NCBI GenBank assembly: GCA_047975765.1
Contig: JBKEEF010000012.1
Coordinates: 1 to 64,000 of the forward strand
DNA: 64,000 nucleotides
Reading direction: 5' to 3'
From: JAQWBS01 sp047975765
Lineage (GTDB): Bacteria; Pseudomonadota; Alphaproteobacteria; RF32; CAG-239
Position numbers and translations under genes: made by a program. Under the pieces are notes generated by a model, which saw only the letters and a list, made by a program, of their open reading frames with translations, made no database searches and was not told the origin of the DNA. Position 1 is the stretch's first letter. The number at the start of each line of letters is the position of its first letter. This document shows, one piece after another, positions 38,221 to 46,691 of this stretch.

Positions 38221-38465
38221 TCCTACCCCCCTTCAAGTTAGAAAATTCTTGCAAAATATATGGAATAGGTTAATCTCACTTTTGGAAAGAGGTGTTCTCT
38301 TTCTGAGGTTTGAAACCCTCTTGATTAGCGTTTTGTAAAACGAAATTTACGTCCTTCTGGTCTTATGACTGGAGGGCGATAGAATAAGCCTATATGGTGA
38401 ATATATCGCACTGTCTAATCACAGGTTTCAATCTCCAGTCGCCTTTTTTAGGCGACTTTTGTTGT
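38221..38465 (+). ncRNA. Structured leader/attenuator RNA upstream of an HTH gene
   Basis: The 268-base gap is dense in paired segments. 5' part: outer pair TAATC/GATTA (38271-38275 / 38323-38327) enclosing GAAAGAG/CTCTTTC (38285-38291 / 38297-38303) and GAGG/CCTC (38305-38308 / 38317-38320). 3' part: CCTTCTGGTC/GACTGGAGGG (38353-38362 / 38367-38376), which competes with GACTGGAG/CTCCAGTC (38367-38374 / 38433-38440), which in turn competes with the terminator stem AGTCGCC/GGCGACT (38437-38443 / 38451-38457). GCGATA/TATCGC lies within. Three mutually exclusive helices ending in a terminator is attenuator or riboswitch geometry. No known class recognised, and no leader peptide with repeated codons seen. 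Confidence 0.6.
38437..38463 (+). terminator. Terminator stem before the HTH gene (conditional?)
   Basis: AGTCGCC / GGCGACT with a T-rich seven-base loop and a TTTTGTTGT tail. Its 5' arm overlaps CTCCAGTC, which can instead pair with GACTGGAG at 38367. Confidence 0.8.
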
Positions 38466-38485
38466 AATAACAAGGAGTTAGAAAC

Positions 38486-38719
38486 ATGTTGAGCAAAGAA
38501 AATCACAAAAATAATCTCAAAGAATTTAGAAATACGTTTATTGAAAACATCAGCCGCTTATTGAAAGAAAAAAATCTATCTTTGGAAGAACTATCTAAGC
38601 AAAGCCAAATTTCACAAATAGAAATTGATAAAATCATCTCAGGAAATTATCAAAATTGGGGGGCACTTCATCAACTCTCGCGCTTTTTAGAATGTAAGAT
38701 TAAGATTGTGTTTTATTGA
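38486..38719 (+). CDS. Small XRE-type helix-turn-helix protein
   Basis: 77 residues. Residues 29-70 read as a Cro/C1-type HTH: LSLEELSKQSQISQIEIDKI, then ISGNYQNWGALHQLSRFL and a short strand end KIKIVFY. It probably binds DNA as a small regulator or antitoxin-like protein; no toxin partner is adjacent. AAGGAG site just before the ATG. It is downstream of the structured RNA and followed by a strong terminator, so expression is likely set by attenuation or read-through. Confidence 0.7.
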   Translation: MLSKENHKNNLKEFRNTFIENISRLLKEKNLSLEELSKQSQISQIEIDKIISGNYQNWGALHQLSRFLECKIKIVFY

Positions 38720-38727
38720 AAAAAACC

Positions 38728-38760
38728 AGAAAGGCAGGGAAAAAAGCCCTGCCTTTCTTA
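38728..38760. terminator. Bidirectional terminator, HTH gene / Spy-like gene
   Basis: AGAAAGGCAGGG / CCCTGCCTTTCT (38728-38739 / 38747-38758), a 12-base perfect stem with A and T runs on either side, between convergent genes. Confidence 0.92.
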
Positions 38761-38784
38761 ACTTAATCTTTTCTAAAAACTTGA

Positions 38785-39318
38785 TTATTCTTTTTCCACT
38801 TTCTCAAGTTTTTCAAAAGCTTTTCCATCTCTTGGATGAGGAAAATTTTTATGTTTGAATTGTCTTTTATGCTCAGCTTTGATTGTTTCAAGCTTTGCCT
38901 TTTGTTCTGGAGTCAAAATAGCTTCAAATTCAGCCATATTTTCTTTTCTCATTTCATCCATTTTCACACGAATATCTTGCATTTCTTTCATTAAAGGTTC
39001 AACTTTTTTACGACCTTCTTCACGAATTTCTTTAGCTTTAACTTGTTGCTCTTCAGTCAATCCAAGTTCTGCAGCCATTTTCTTTTCCATTTTTTCACGC
39101 ATTTCAGGACTTGGTCCACGACCTCTTTTTTCGCGATCCATAGCGTCTAATCTTGCTTGACTTTTTTCTACACTATCTCCAAATTGGTGTGGTTCTCCAA
39201 AATTTGGTTTTTCAATTTTTGGGGGATTGTATGGATGCTTATCTTCTTCTGCATTAACAGAACCTAATCCAAACAAAATTCCTGTTGCACATACAGATGC
39301 TAATAATATTTTTTTCAT
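38785..39318 (-). CDS. Spy/CpxP-like periplasmic stress protein (LTxxQ motif)
   Basis: 177 residues: signal peptide 1-23 (cleavage at VNA|EE), a Pro-rich charged linker, then a helical domain with GLTEEQQVKAKEIREEGRKK and the second LTPEQKAKLETI motif typical of the LTxxQ family, ending in a basic, Lys-rich tail. Family members are periplasmic chaperones or metal/envelope-stress sensors. Its start overlaps the last base of the ECF sigma gene, so it is probably controlled by, or signals to, that sigma factor. Confidence 0.85.
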   Translation of the reverse strand: MKKILLASVCATGILFGLGSVNAEEDKHPYNPPKIEKPNFGEPHQFGDSVEKSQARLDAMDREKRGRGPSPEMREKMEKKMAAELGLTEEQQVKAKEIREEGRKKVEPLMKEMQDIRVKMDEMRKENMAEFEAILTPEQKAKLETIKAEHKRQFKHKNFPHPRDGKAFEKLEKVEKE

Positions 39319-39815
39319 TATTCTTCTCCTTTTAAAAATTGAAGTTTTTCGCTTAATATTTTTCTGGCATTAAATAGCCTAGATTTAATTGTTCCAACAG
39401 GAAGTCCTGTTTTTTTGGATATTTCTTCATAACTCATTTCTTCAAACTCAAACAGATAGATAATTTTTTTCATCTTTGATGGCAAACTATCGACTGCTTT
39501 TAAAATAATTTTCTGTCTTTGTTTCGCATCAAGCTCTTCTTCTTGCTTTGCTTGAGTAGAAATATTTTCCAAAATTTCTTCATCACTCACCTGTACAGCT
39601 CTTTCCTTAAAACTGCGAGATCTAAAATAGTCTCTGCAAACATTTGAGGTAATCACTGAAATCCAGTGAGAAAACTTCCCTTCTTCCTTATAACTATCTA
39701 AATTTCGCCAAGCTTTGATATAGACTTCTTGCTCAACATCTTCATTATAAGATCCTGTCAGTTTCCTGATAATAGATTTAACCAACTTCTTGTTTTCTTC
39801 AATAAGCTTTTTCAT
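39318..39815 (-). CDS. ECF-type sigma-70 family RNA polymerase sigma factor
   Basis: 165 residues. Region 2: YNEDVEQEVYIKAWRNLDSY (about 19-38) with SHWISVITSNVCRDYFR. Region 4: LPSKMKKIIYLFEFEEMSYEEIS followed by the HTH KKTGLPVGTIKSRLFNARK. It lacks region 3, as expected for ECF factors. It lies between an 89-residue membrane protein (four bases upstream) and the Spy-like protein (one-base overlap), suggesting an envelope-stress regulon. The start has a weak ribosome site, consistent with translational coupling to the upstream gene. Confidence 0.93.
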   Translation of the reverse strand: MKKLIEENKKLVKSIIRKLTGSYNEDVEQEVYIKAWRNLDSYKEEGKFSHWISVITSNVCRDYFRSRSFKERAVQVSDEEILENISTQAKQEEELDAKQRQKIILKAVDSLPSKMKKIIYLFEFEEMSYEEISKKTGLPVGTIKSRLFNARKILSEKLQFLKGEE

Positions 39816-39819
39816 ATTT

Positions 39820-40089
39820 TTATACCATCAACAAACCAAAATCATCTACTGGAAGTCCCATATCTTCAATAACAGAGCCATTCTCTGTTAAAGAAATCTG
39901 TTCTTCAAAAGAAGTTGAATAAAATGAATATTCAATTGTTGAGGTATTTTTATGATTTTGAGGATAAAACAAGCTCAGCATTCCAACACAAAGGAAAACT
40001 GAAAGAGATGTCTTAATCCGATTATTGCGTTTTTTTCGTGCAAAATATATCGGCTTAGCTTCTTTGATTAAACTTGAAATATTATCCAT
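39820..40089 (-). CDS. Small single-helix membrane protein, candidate sigma-factor partner
   Basis: 89 residues: a basic N-terminus (FARKKRNNRIKTS), one membrane helix (about 27-43), and an acidic, hydroxyl-rich periplasmic tail. No anti-sigma zinc motif (HxxxCxxC) is present. Position as the first gene of the sigma unit and the N-in/C-out layout make an anti-sigma or sensor role possible, but there is no sequence proof. A GGAGAAAAA site precedes the ATG. Confidence 0.6.
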   Translation of the reverse strand: MDNISSLIKEAKPIYFARKKRNNRIKTSLSVFLCVGMLSLFYPQNHKNTSTIEYSFYSTSFEEQISLTENGSVIEDMGLPVDDFGLLMV

Positions 40090-40155
40090 AATTTTTCTCC
40101 TTACATAAGAGTATAACGAAAGAGATAAAAATAAAGTTCATTTTTCTTTTAAATT

Positions 40156-41121
40156 TTATGCCGCAATTTTTTTAGAAATAGATTTTTTCCAATCTATAAA
40201 CTTTTTAATTCCTTCTTTGAAAGTCGTTTGAGGATTATAACCAAGGAGCTTCTGCGCCTTAGACCAATCACAAATTGTTTTTTCAACATCTCCCATTTGC
40301 ATTGGTAAAATTTCTATTATGGCTCTTTGACCAAGAACATCTTCAATGGTTTCAATCATTCTTTTCAAAGTAATTGGCTCTCCACCTCCAATATTGATGA
40401 CTTCATAAGGTGTTTTATCATAATTGATTGCAGAAATGATACCAGCAACAATATCTTCAACATAAGTATAATCTCTCATTGTTGAACCATTGCCATACAT
40501 CTGGATAGGTTGATTCTTTTCAATTTTATCTACGAACTTACGAATAGCTAAGTCTGGTCTTTGTCTAGGACCATAAACAGTAAAAAAGCGAAGACAAACA
40601 GCAGAGAGACCATAAAGTTTATGATAGGTATAAACAAATTGCTCACCAGCTGATTTTGTTGCAGCATAAGGAGAGATTGGTTCCGTTACTTTCAGATCTT
40701 CTGAAAATATACTTTCTTTACAGTTTCCATAAACAGAACTTGAAGAAGCAAAGACTAATTTTTTAATATTAAAATCTTTCATCAACTCTAAAAGAATGAC
40801 TGTCCCTAATATATTTGTCTCAACATATTTTTCAGGTTTGTCAATGGAAGGGCGAACACCAGCACGAGCTGCCAAATGAACAACCGTAGAAATTTCGTTT
40901 TCTTCAAAAACTTTACGAAAACTTTCTTTATCACAGATATCTAAACGATAAAGTTTATAATTATCATTTTGAAGATTTTGAGAAACATTCTCTTCTTTAA
41001 TTTTGACATCATAATAATCATTAAAATTATCGACAACAACAACCTTGTTGCCTTGCCTCAACAATTCATCCGCTAAACTTGAACCTATAAACCCCGCTCC
41101 ACCTGTAATTAGTATTGCCAT
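40156..41121 (-). CDS. SDR nucleotide-sugar epimerase, UDP-glucuronate 4-epimerase-like
   Basis: 321 residues of the extended SDR fold: GGAGFIGSSLADEL at 7-20, catalytic SSSSVYG with YAATK (Tyr-x-x-x-Lys), RFFTVYGPRQRPD and RDYTYVEDI. The phrase NFNDYYDVKIKEENV near residue 32-46 is typical of UDP-glucuronate 4-epimerases, which make UDP-galacturonate. Ugd at 5.7 kb could supply its substrate. Last gene of the seven-gene glycan operon; ten bases after the RgpF gene. Confidence 0.85.
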   Translation of the reverse strand: MAILITGGAGFIGSSLADELLRQGNKVVVVDNFNDYYDVKIKEENVSQNLQNDNYKLYRLDICDKESFRKVFEENEISTVVHLAARAGVRPSIDKPEKYVETNILGTVILLELMKDFNIKKLVFASSSSVYGNCKESIFSEDLKVTEPISPYAATKSAGEQFVYTYHKLYGLSAVCLRFFTVYGPRQRPDLAIRKFVDKIEKNQPIQMYGNGSTMRDYTYVEDIVAGIISAINYDKTPYEVINIGGGEPITLKRMIETIEDVLGQRAIIEILPMQMGDVEKTICDWSKAQKLLGYNPQTTFKEGIKKFIDWKKSISKKIAA

Positions 41122-41131
41122 TTATTTTGCC

Positions 41132-42958
41132 CTATAATTTGTTTTTAGCATTTTCCTTTTTTCTTAAAATTTTCGCTCTGGTTTTACCAAAGGTAAGTAG
41201 AGAAAGCACAAAATACTTGTAATAGTTTATTTTTGAAGGTTTTATTCTTTTAATTTTATCTACTAAAACAGAACTTTTGTGAATTCCAAATTTTTCTTTT
41301 AATGCAATATACAAAGATCTATATAAGAAATATAAATCATTCATGTACATTTCAGAAAATTTAATATTCTGAATAGATCCTGTATAATAACCATCTTTTT
41401 GTACTAAATAAGGGATAGCTCTCTCAATAGCATGAGTTAATATACCATCTGTTGCAGGAATTGGTTCAGGAGGAAAATCCTCAAATTTCCAATTCTTTTC
41501 CATAAGTGTCTTAAATGCTTTACCTCTAAACCAAAACATTCCACCAAATGCTGCCTTAGGATATCCCTTAGATTCAATATTCACATCAAATTCAGATAAT
41601 AATTTTTTTATATTATCATAATTAACCGAAAACTCATTTCCAATTGTAAAATATGGATTAAAATTAACAGCTGGAGGTGTTAAAAAACCTAAGTATTTAT
41701 TATTTTTAAAAGTTTTAATCACATTTTTTACATAATTTTTGCTACAGAGCAAATTTTCAAAATTTTGATAGGAAAAATCTTCACCAAAAAAAGGATCAAC
41801 TTGGGCACATTTTTTAGCGTGAGCAAAACAAATATAATCATATGTCTTGATAACAGGTGCACCACTTATTAGCAAAGCTGTATTATCTCTGCCCCTATTT
41901 TCCTGAGTGATATATTCAACATTGTTTTTAAGATTTTTAAAAACATCCGAAATTTTTTCTTTTTTTTCTTTACTACTGGTTACAACATAAACATCTGCTT
42001 TTTCAGGCATAGACTGAGCATAATGGTAACAATAATCTATTTTATCTTCTGGATAGATATGCATAATCAAAGCGATTTTTTCGTCTGTAATTTCAAAATC
42101 ACTATGCTCTTCACTTAAGATATAGTTGAGATTAAGGTTTTCATACAATGTTGACATAGGAACAGTTTCTATCAAATCTGACCATATTAAACCAACGTCA
42201 TATGTTGTTTTTTTATCAATAAACTCTAAACTTTTTTGTAATTTATGGGTTAATCCTCTTTCCAGATGCGTAAATTTATCTAAAGAAAATATATTTCGCT
42301 CTAAAATAGGAGAGCCACATTCTAAAAGACTATCAGCCAAGACTAGGGAATTATCAGTGAATAAATCTTTATACTTAGTACTATCCATATAACTGGATGA
42401 TTTAAATCCTTTACCTTCAAGATAATCTGATAAACTAACTTTTTTAGGAGAAACTTTGTTCTTACAGGTTTCAAATTCTGATAATCCCAACCAAAAACTT
42501 TTAAAATCTTCAGACACTAAAATGTTTTTTCTGAATACAAGCCAGCAGCTTTGAATCGGGTTTATTTTATCATCTTTATACTGATTTTTAGAATGTTTAA
42601 AAACTTCCCAAAAATCACAATCTACCCCATTCATTTTACTCCACATTTCGGAAAAAGGAAAAATAGGTCCATAAAAACTATCATTTGTTAACAAGATTTC
42701 ATCATAGTCAGCTATTTTTTCATATCCATAATATTCTATGCCCATTTTCCATCTACTTAAATCAGATGTATAAAATTCTTCAGAAAGAACGGTGATACCC
42801 ATATCTTCTAAGCTTTTTTTACTGCTAGAATTCAAAGAGTCATTAGATACAACTAAAACATCATCAACAATGCTTTTAATGCCTTTTAGACAGACAGAAA
42901 CATAATCTTTTATATTTCCTTCAGAATTATTATAAGTATAGATTGCAAGTTTTCTCAT
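41132..42958 (-). CDS. Large RgpF (rhamnan synthesis F) family protein
   Basis: 608 residues. The N-terminal third has LTNDSFYGPIFPFSEMW and DCDFWEVFKH, typical of RgpF-family proteins; the C-terminal half has ICFAHAKKCAQVDPFFGEDF, ENRGRDNTALLIS and FGGMFWFRGKAFKTL, the second RgpF block. These proteins are associated with cell-surface polysaccharide (rhamnan-type) assembly and behave as glycosyltransferase-like enzymes. Three bases after the upstream epimerase gene. Linkage and sugar unknown. Confidence 0.85.
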   Translation of the reverse strand: MRKLAIYTYNNSEGNIKDYVSVCLKGIKSIVDDVLVVSNDSLNSSSKKSLEDMGITVLSEEFYTSDLSRWKMGIEYYGYEKIADYDEILLTNDSFYGPIFPFSEMWSKMNGVDCDFWEVFKHSKNQYKDDKINPIQSCWLVFRKNILVSEDFKSFWLGLSEFETCKNKVSPKKVSLSDYLEGKGFKSSSYMDSTKYKDLFTDNSLVLADSLLECGSPILERNIFSLDKFTHLERGLTHKLQKSLEFIDKKTTYDVGLIWSDLIETVPMSTLYENLNLNYILSEEHSDFEITDEKIALIMHIYPEDKIDYCYHYAQSMPEKADVYVVTSSKEKKEKISDVFKNLKNNVEYITQENRGRDNTALLISGAPVIKTYDYICFAHAKKCAQVDPFFGEDFSYQNFENLLCSKNYVKNVIKTFKNNKYLGFLTPPAVNFNPYFTIGNEFSVNYDNIKKLLSEFDVNIESKGYPKAAFGGMFWFRGKAFKTLMEKNWKFEDFPPEPIPATDGILTHAIERAIPYLVQKDGYYTGSIQNIKFSEMYMNDLYFLYRSLYIALKEKFGIHKSSVLVDKIKRIKPSKINYYKYFVLSLLTFGKTRAKILRKKENAKNKL

Positions 42959-42961
42959 ATA

Positions 42962-43957
42962 TTATTTCCAGAAAGAATATATTTTTTTCTCAGTTTCATA
43001 AACCATATTTTTCACTTCGTGATTTGGTTGAGTAACAGCCCATTCAAACATTTCATTGATTGTTTGCTCCAAATCTGTTCCATCCTTAAAATTAAGAAGA
43101 CTTTTAGCTTTATCATGGTTGCAGAAAGCAAATTTTGCCTCATGTCGTGGTTCAAAATGGATAATATCAGGAGAAAAACCAAAGTTTTTAGCACATTTTT
43201 GAACTAATTGTGCTGCTTCCAAAATAGTCCTTTCTCTATCTGCTCCCAAATTAAAAATTTCACCATTATAATCAAACATTAGTTTTTCAAATGGTTCATA
43301 GTAATATTTTACATCGGAGAATGCTCTTGTTTGTAAACCATCACCAAATATTGTCAAAGGCTCATTATTCATAGATTTTCTAATCCAAATTCCAATTACA
43401 TTTCTATATCTATCCCAAATATTTTGGTATTTTCCAACAATATTATGCGGACGGATAATTGAATAATTCAAACCAAATTGCTCACAAGATAATTTCAAAT
43501 CCATCTCAACAGCATATTTGGCAATTCCATATGGATCCATTGGTTTAGGTTGCATTGTTTCAACAAATGGTGGAATATTTTCTGAACCATATGTTGCCAT
43601 TGAAGATGTAAAAATAAACTTTGTAACATCGTGATTGATAGATGATGTAATTAAATTTGCGGAACAAATTAAATTATTTGTATAATTAAATTTTCTAACA
43701 AATGGACTTAACCCTTCAGCAGCATATGCTGCAAAATGATAAACATAATTAGGTTTTTCTTCTCTAAAAAACTTATCAACTGCCTCTAAATCCGCCAAAT
43801 TGATATCTGAACATCTAATTCCTTCAGCTAAGTTTTCTTTATACCCACCAGAAAAGTCATCTATTCCAACAACATCATAACCTTTTGATATCAAATATCT
43901 TGAAAAATTGCTTCCAAGTAATCCTGCTATCCCTGTAATTAAAACTTTTTTAGACAT
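42962..43957 (-). CDS. NAD-dependent nucleotide-sugar epimerase/dehydratase
   Basis: 331 residues. GIAGLLGSNFSRYLI at 8-22 is the Rossmann motif (GxxGxxG); the catalytic pair is in SSMATYG and YGIAKYAVEM; IRPHNIVGKYQN follows. The family covers UDP-glucose 4-epimerases and related enzymes; the precise sugar cannot be read from sequence. Sits 21 bases after a short RgpF-like gene in the glycan operon. Confidence 0.85.
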   Translation of the reverse strand: MSKKVLITGIAGLLGSNFSRYLISKGYDVVGIDDFSGGYKENLAEGIRCSDINLADLEAVDKFFREEKPNYVYHFAAYAAEGLSPFVRKFNYTNNLICSANLITSSINHDVTKFIFTSSMATYGSENIPPFVETMQPKPMDPYGIAKYAVEMDLKLSCEQFGLNYSIIRPHNIVGKYQNIWDRYRNVIGIWIRKSMNNEPLTIFGDGLQTRAFSDVKYYYEPFEKLMFDYNGEIFNLGADRERTILEAAQLVQKCAKNFGFSPDIIHFEPRHEAKFAFCNHDKAKSLLNFKDGTDLEQTINEMFEWAVTQPNHEVKNMVYETEKKIYSFWK

Positions 43958-43978
43958 TATTAACTCCTAATTATTGTA

Positions 43979-44974
43979 CTATTTAAAATTAAATCCTAAA
44001 GTTTTTGGATCAGTAAAAAAATTCTTAATCATTTTCATTTCTTCAAAAACTCTTTCATATTTTTTTCTGTTTTTTTTCAAAATCCCCCAACCTATATAAG
44101 ATAAAAACTTATATTTATAATATTTTTTTGGGGCAACCATTTTGAAATTTTGAATATTTTCGGTTCTTTTCAAACAATTCACAATGAGAGAACTATCATA
44201 GTTAGTACATTCCTTCACTAAACATATCAATTCATATTGATTAGTATCTTCAAGAGGATAACAAAAATGAGGTCCTTCTGCAATTTGAAAAATTTTTCTT
44301 TTTAATATTGGATTTCTATCTTCTAGCAATTGTTGTTTAGAATAAGAAAAATAAGGTATTTTGGATAATTTTGACATATATTTTTCAGAATTGACATAAC
44401 AAGAAGATTTAAACCCTAATTCTTCGAAATAATTTGTTGCTCTCAATTCATGAAAGGCGACAGCTTCTTCATAAGAAGTTACAGGTTGCAAGCTTTCCCA
44501 ATATTTTTTGAAAGAATCATTCTTTAAAATCGAACTTCTAAAAACAAGAAAATATGACTGAATATGTTCTTCAATTTTTATACCAGCATATGAAGCTTCA
44601 ATTGCTGGATGTTTAGTTATTCCCCAAAAATCTACATTTCTTTTTGACATTTCATCGAACATTTCCGAAAAAGGATATATTGGACCATAAAAAGTAAAAT
44701 TACAAAGAATAACTTCATCATATTTTTTAAGGTTTTCATAACCATAATGCTCAATCGCATGTTTATATGCCCAAGAATCAAAACCAATATTTTCCCTAAT
44801 TAAAAGAGTGTTACATTTTCTTTCAATCTTTTCTCTTCCTTGCTCCTGTAAAGAACCATTTACAACGACACAAAGTTCCTCACAATGAGACCTTATTCCA
44901 TCTAAAAAATATGGAACATAATCATCTACAATACCATCTTTATCATAGAAAAAATATATAACCAATCTTTTCAT
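43979..44974 (-). CDS. Short RgpF-family protein
   Basis: 331 residues corresponding to the N-terminal half of the 608-residue protein downstream: both share YDEVILxNxxFYGPIxPFSEM, then VDFWGITKHP and RSSILKNDSFKKYW. No signal peptide or membrane helix, so a cytoplasmic glycan-assembly role is likely. It overlaps the preceding epimerase stop by one base (TAATG). Confidence 0.8.
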   Translation of the reverse strand: MKRLVIYFFYDKDGIVDDYVPYFLDGIRSHCEELCVVVNGSLQEQGREKIERKCNTLLIRENIGFDSWAYKHAIEHYGYENLKKYDEVILCNFTFYGPIYPFSEMFDEMSKRNVDFWGITKHPAIEASYAGIKIEEHIQSYFLVFRSSILKNDSFKKYWESLQPVTSYEEAVAFHELRATNYFEELGFKSSCYVNSEKYMSKLSKIPYFSYSKQQLLEDRNPILKRKIFQIAEGPHFCYPLEDTNQYELICLVKECTNYDSSLIVNCLKRTENIQNFKMVAPKKYYKYKFLSYIGWGILKKNRKKYERVFEEMKMIKNFFTDPKTLGFNFK

Positions 44975-45819
44975 TATTTTGTTCTCCTCACTATACTTTC
45001 TATTTTATCTGTGTTTCCCCAAATTGCAGGGCTATCATATAACCGTGATGGAAAAACACCATATTGAGGTCTAATTTTAAGGTTATTTTCTTCAATAAAT
45101 TCTTCAACTTTTTCTTTCAATGTAACAGGATTTCCTGAACAACAGTTAATAATGCCAACAACATTATTCTGTATTGATGACATTGCAATTTGTCTTGCTA
45201 ATTCATCAACTTTTATAAAATCATACTTATTTTTTCCATCCGTAAAAGGGAAAGTTTCTTTACCTTTTTTTTCAAATTGTAATATCTTTGTAAAAACAGA
45301 TTTATTTTTAACATCATCACCAAGAATATAGAAAGCTCTCAACCACTTCAAAGAGATATCTTTATCTCTAATATAGAGAGAAATCGCTTGTCTTAATGCA
45401 TTTTTTGAAATTCCATACAAAGATTGAGGGCGACAAGGTGTTTCATCCTTAATCTCTCCTTCATAATATCCAACTTCATGCATCGTACCCATAACGTTAA
45501 TATTCTTACAACCACTATCAATCATATTTTTCAAGAACTGATAATGTTTATTTAGATTAGCCAAATGGCTTTCGGCATTATGATTAAATCCATCTTGCCA
45601 CGCCAAATGTACGACAACATCTGGTGAATTTAACTGTTTATACAGACTGTCACTACCTGCCTCATTTAATATATCTATATTAAAATATTTTACAGATTGA
45701 TTAATATTATCATTTTTGAAATCAACGACAGAGATTTCTGTGTCTTTTAACTTTAAAAACTCATTTACGACATGCGAACCAATATAGCCATTTGCTCCAG
45801 TTATCAGAACTTTTGTCAT
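44974..45819 (-). CDS. NAD-dependent epimerase/reductase (SDR)
   Basis: 281 residues from the ATG at 45819, which overlaps the previous gene's stop in ATGA and has AAGGAT upstream. GANGYIGSHVVNEFL is the cofactor motif; HLAWQDGFN and YGISKNALRQA hold the catalytic region (Tyr-x-x-x-Lys). It resembles extended SDR enzymes that reduce or epimerise nucleotide sugars, such as dTDP-4-keto-rhamnose reductases, but the substrate is not determinable. Part of the glycan operon. Confidence 0.8.
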   Translation of the reverse strand: MTKVLITGANGYIGSHVVNEFLKLKDTEISVVDFKNDNINQSVKYFNIDILNEAGSDSLYKQLNSPDVVVHLAWQDGFNHNAESHLANLNKHYQFLKNMIDSGCKNINVMGTMHEVGYYEGEIKDETPCRPQSLYGISKNALRQAISLYIRDKDISLKWLRAFYILGDDVKNKSVFTKILQFEKKGKETFPFTDGKNKYDFIKVDELARQIAMSSIQNNVVGIINCCSGNPVTLKEKVEEFIEENNLKIRPQYGVFPSRLYDSPAIWGNTDKIESIVRRTK

Positions 45820-46691
45820 AGATACATATCCTTTATAATTTTGCGACAATATTTTCTTTTTCTTTTATTTAATATAATTCTTGTTATAAATAACTTCATC
45901 TTTTTGGAAAATAAAGAATTACTTATGATGTATTTATATAAAAAACTATCTTTATTTAAGTTCAAATGCCAACCAAGATTTAATGAATCAATTTTCTTAG
46001 CTATGTCATAGTATGTATTTTGAGAAAAATGATAAATATTTTTATCAACCAAATTTTCTTCAACAGTATCTGCTGTGATAGAAATTAGATTATCATATTT
46101 TTTTTGTAGTTCATTTATTGCTCCTAAAATTTCACAAACTCTTTTTTGATACTCTTCTCTTACTTCAAAATCCATTGGAAAATGCATATAAATAATTGGA
46201 ATTTTTCCATATACATTTATGACTCTTTCAAAAAAAAGATTATAATAATTTTTAATTTCATCAATTGGCAACAATCCCAAACATTCATATTTTTCATCAA
46301 AATCACTATCATGGATAAGATCTTTGTAGTGAAAAAGAAACATCTTTTCATTCTGTTTATTGATAAACAACTTATCTGTTAATTCTGAAAATGAATCCAT
46401 AATCAACATTGGTGTTTTAGTATATTTAAAGATATCTTTTGTTTCAGCAAAAAGCATATTTTTCCGATAAATATTTCCTTCTGCATTCTGATTAATAACA
46501 TATGAAGAAACTTCATCATAATCTACTACTAAATCTGGTTTATCATTAATTTTAAGACAATAATCAATTCTGTTTTTACAATGATTAATTATCTCATATT
46601 CTTCAGAATATAAGTTTTCCCAAACAAATTGCCCTAAGCATACTGTTCGGCTCAAAACAACTTTTTTATCTCTTTTTCTTTTAAACAACAC
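45816..46691 (-). CDS. Glycan-operon protein of unknown function (SGNH/DUF6270-like?)
   Basis: 291 residues, no membrane helix or signal peptide. The N-terminal VVLSRTVCLGQFVWENL and the late YHFSQNTYYDIAKKID, followed by a basic C-terminus (KRKRKYCRKIIKD), loosely recall polysaccharide-linked SGNH-type proteins of the DUF6270 group. That assignment is tentative. It overlaps its neighbours by 10 and 4 bases, so it is a fixed part of the operon, possibly modifying the glycan. Confidence 0.5.
   Translation of the reverse strand: MLFKRKRDKKVVLSRTVCLGQFVWENLYSEEYEIINHCKNRIDYCLKINDKPDLVVDYDEVSSYVINQNAEGNIYRKNMLFAETKDIFKYTKTPMLIMDSFSELTDKLFINKQNEKMFLFHYKDLIHDSDFDEKYECLGLLPIDEIKNYYNLFFERVINVYGKIPIIYMHFPMDFEVREEYQKRVCEILGAINELQKKYDNLISITADTVEENLVDKNIYHFSQNTYYDIAKKIDSLNLGWHLNLNKDSFLYKYIISNSLFSKKMKLFITRIILNKRKRKYCRKIIKDMYL

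Noticed and set aside
38087..38338. 83-residue plus ORF overlapping the GNAT end and the structured RNA
   Set aside because: Mostly out of frame inside the acetyltransferase gene, no ribosome site; the 3' part falls in the hairpin-rich region.
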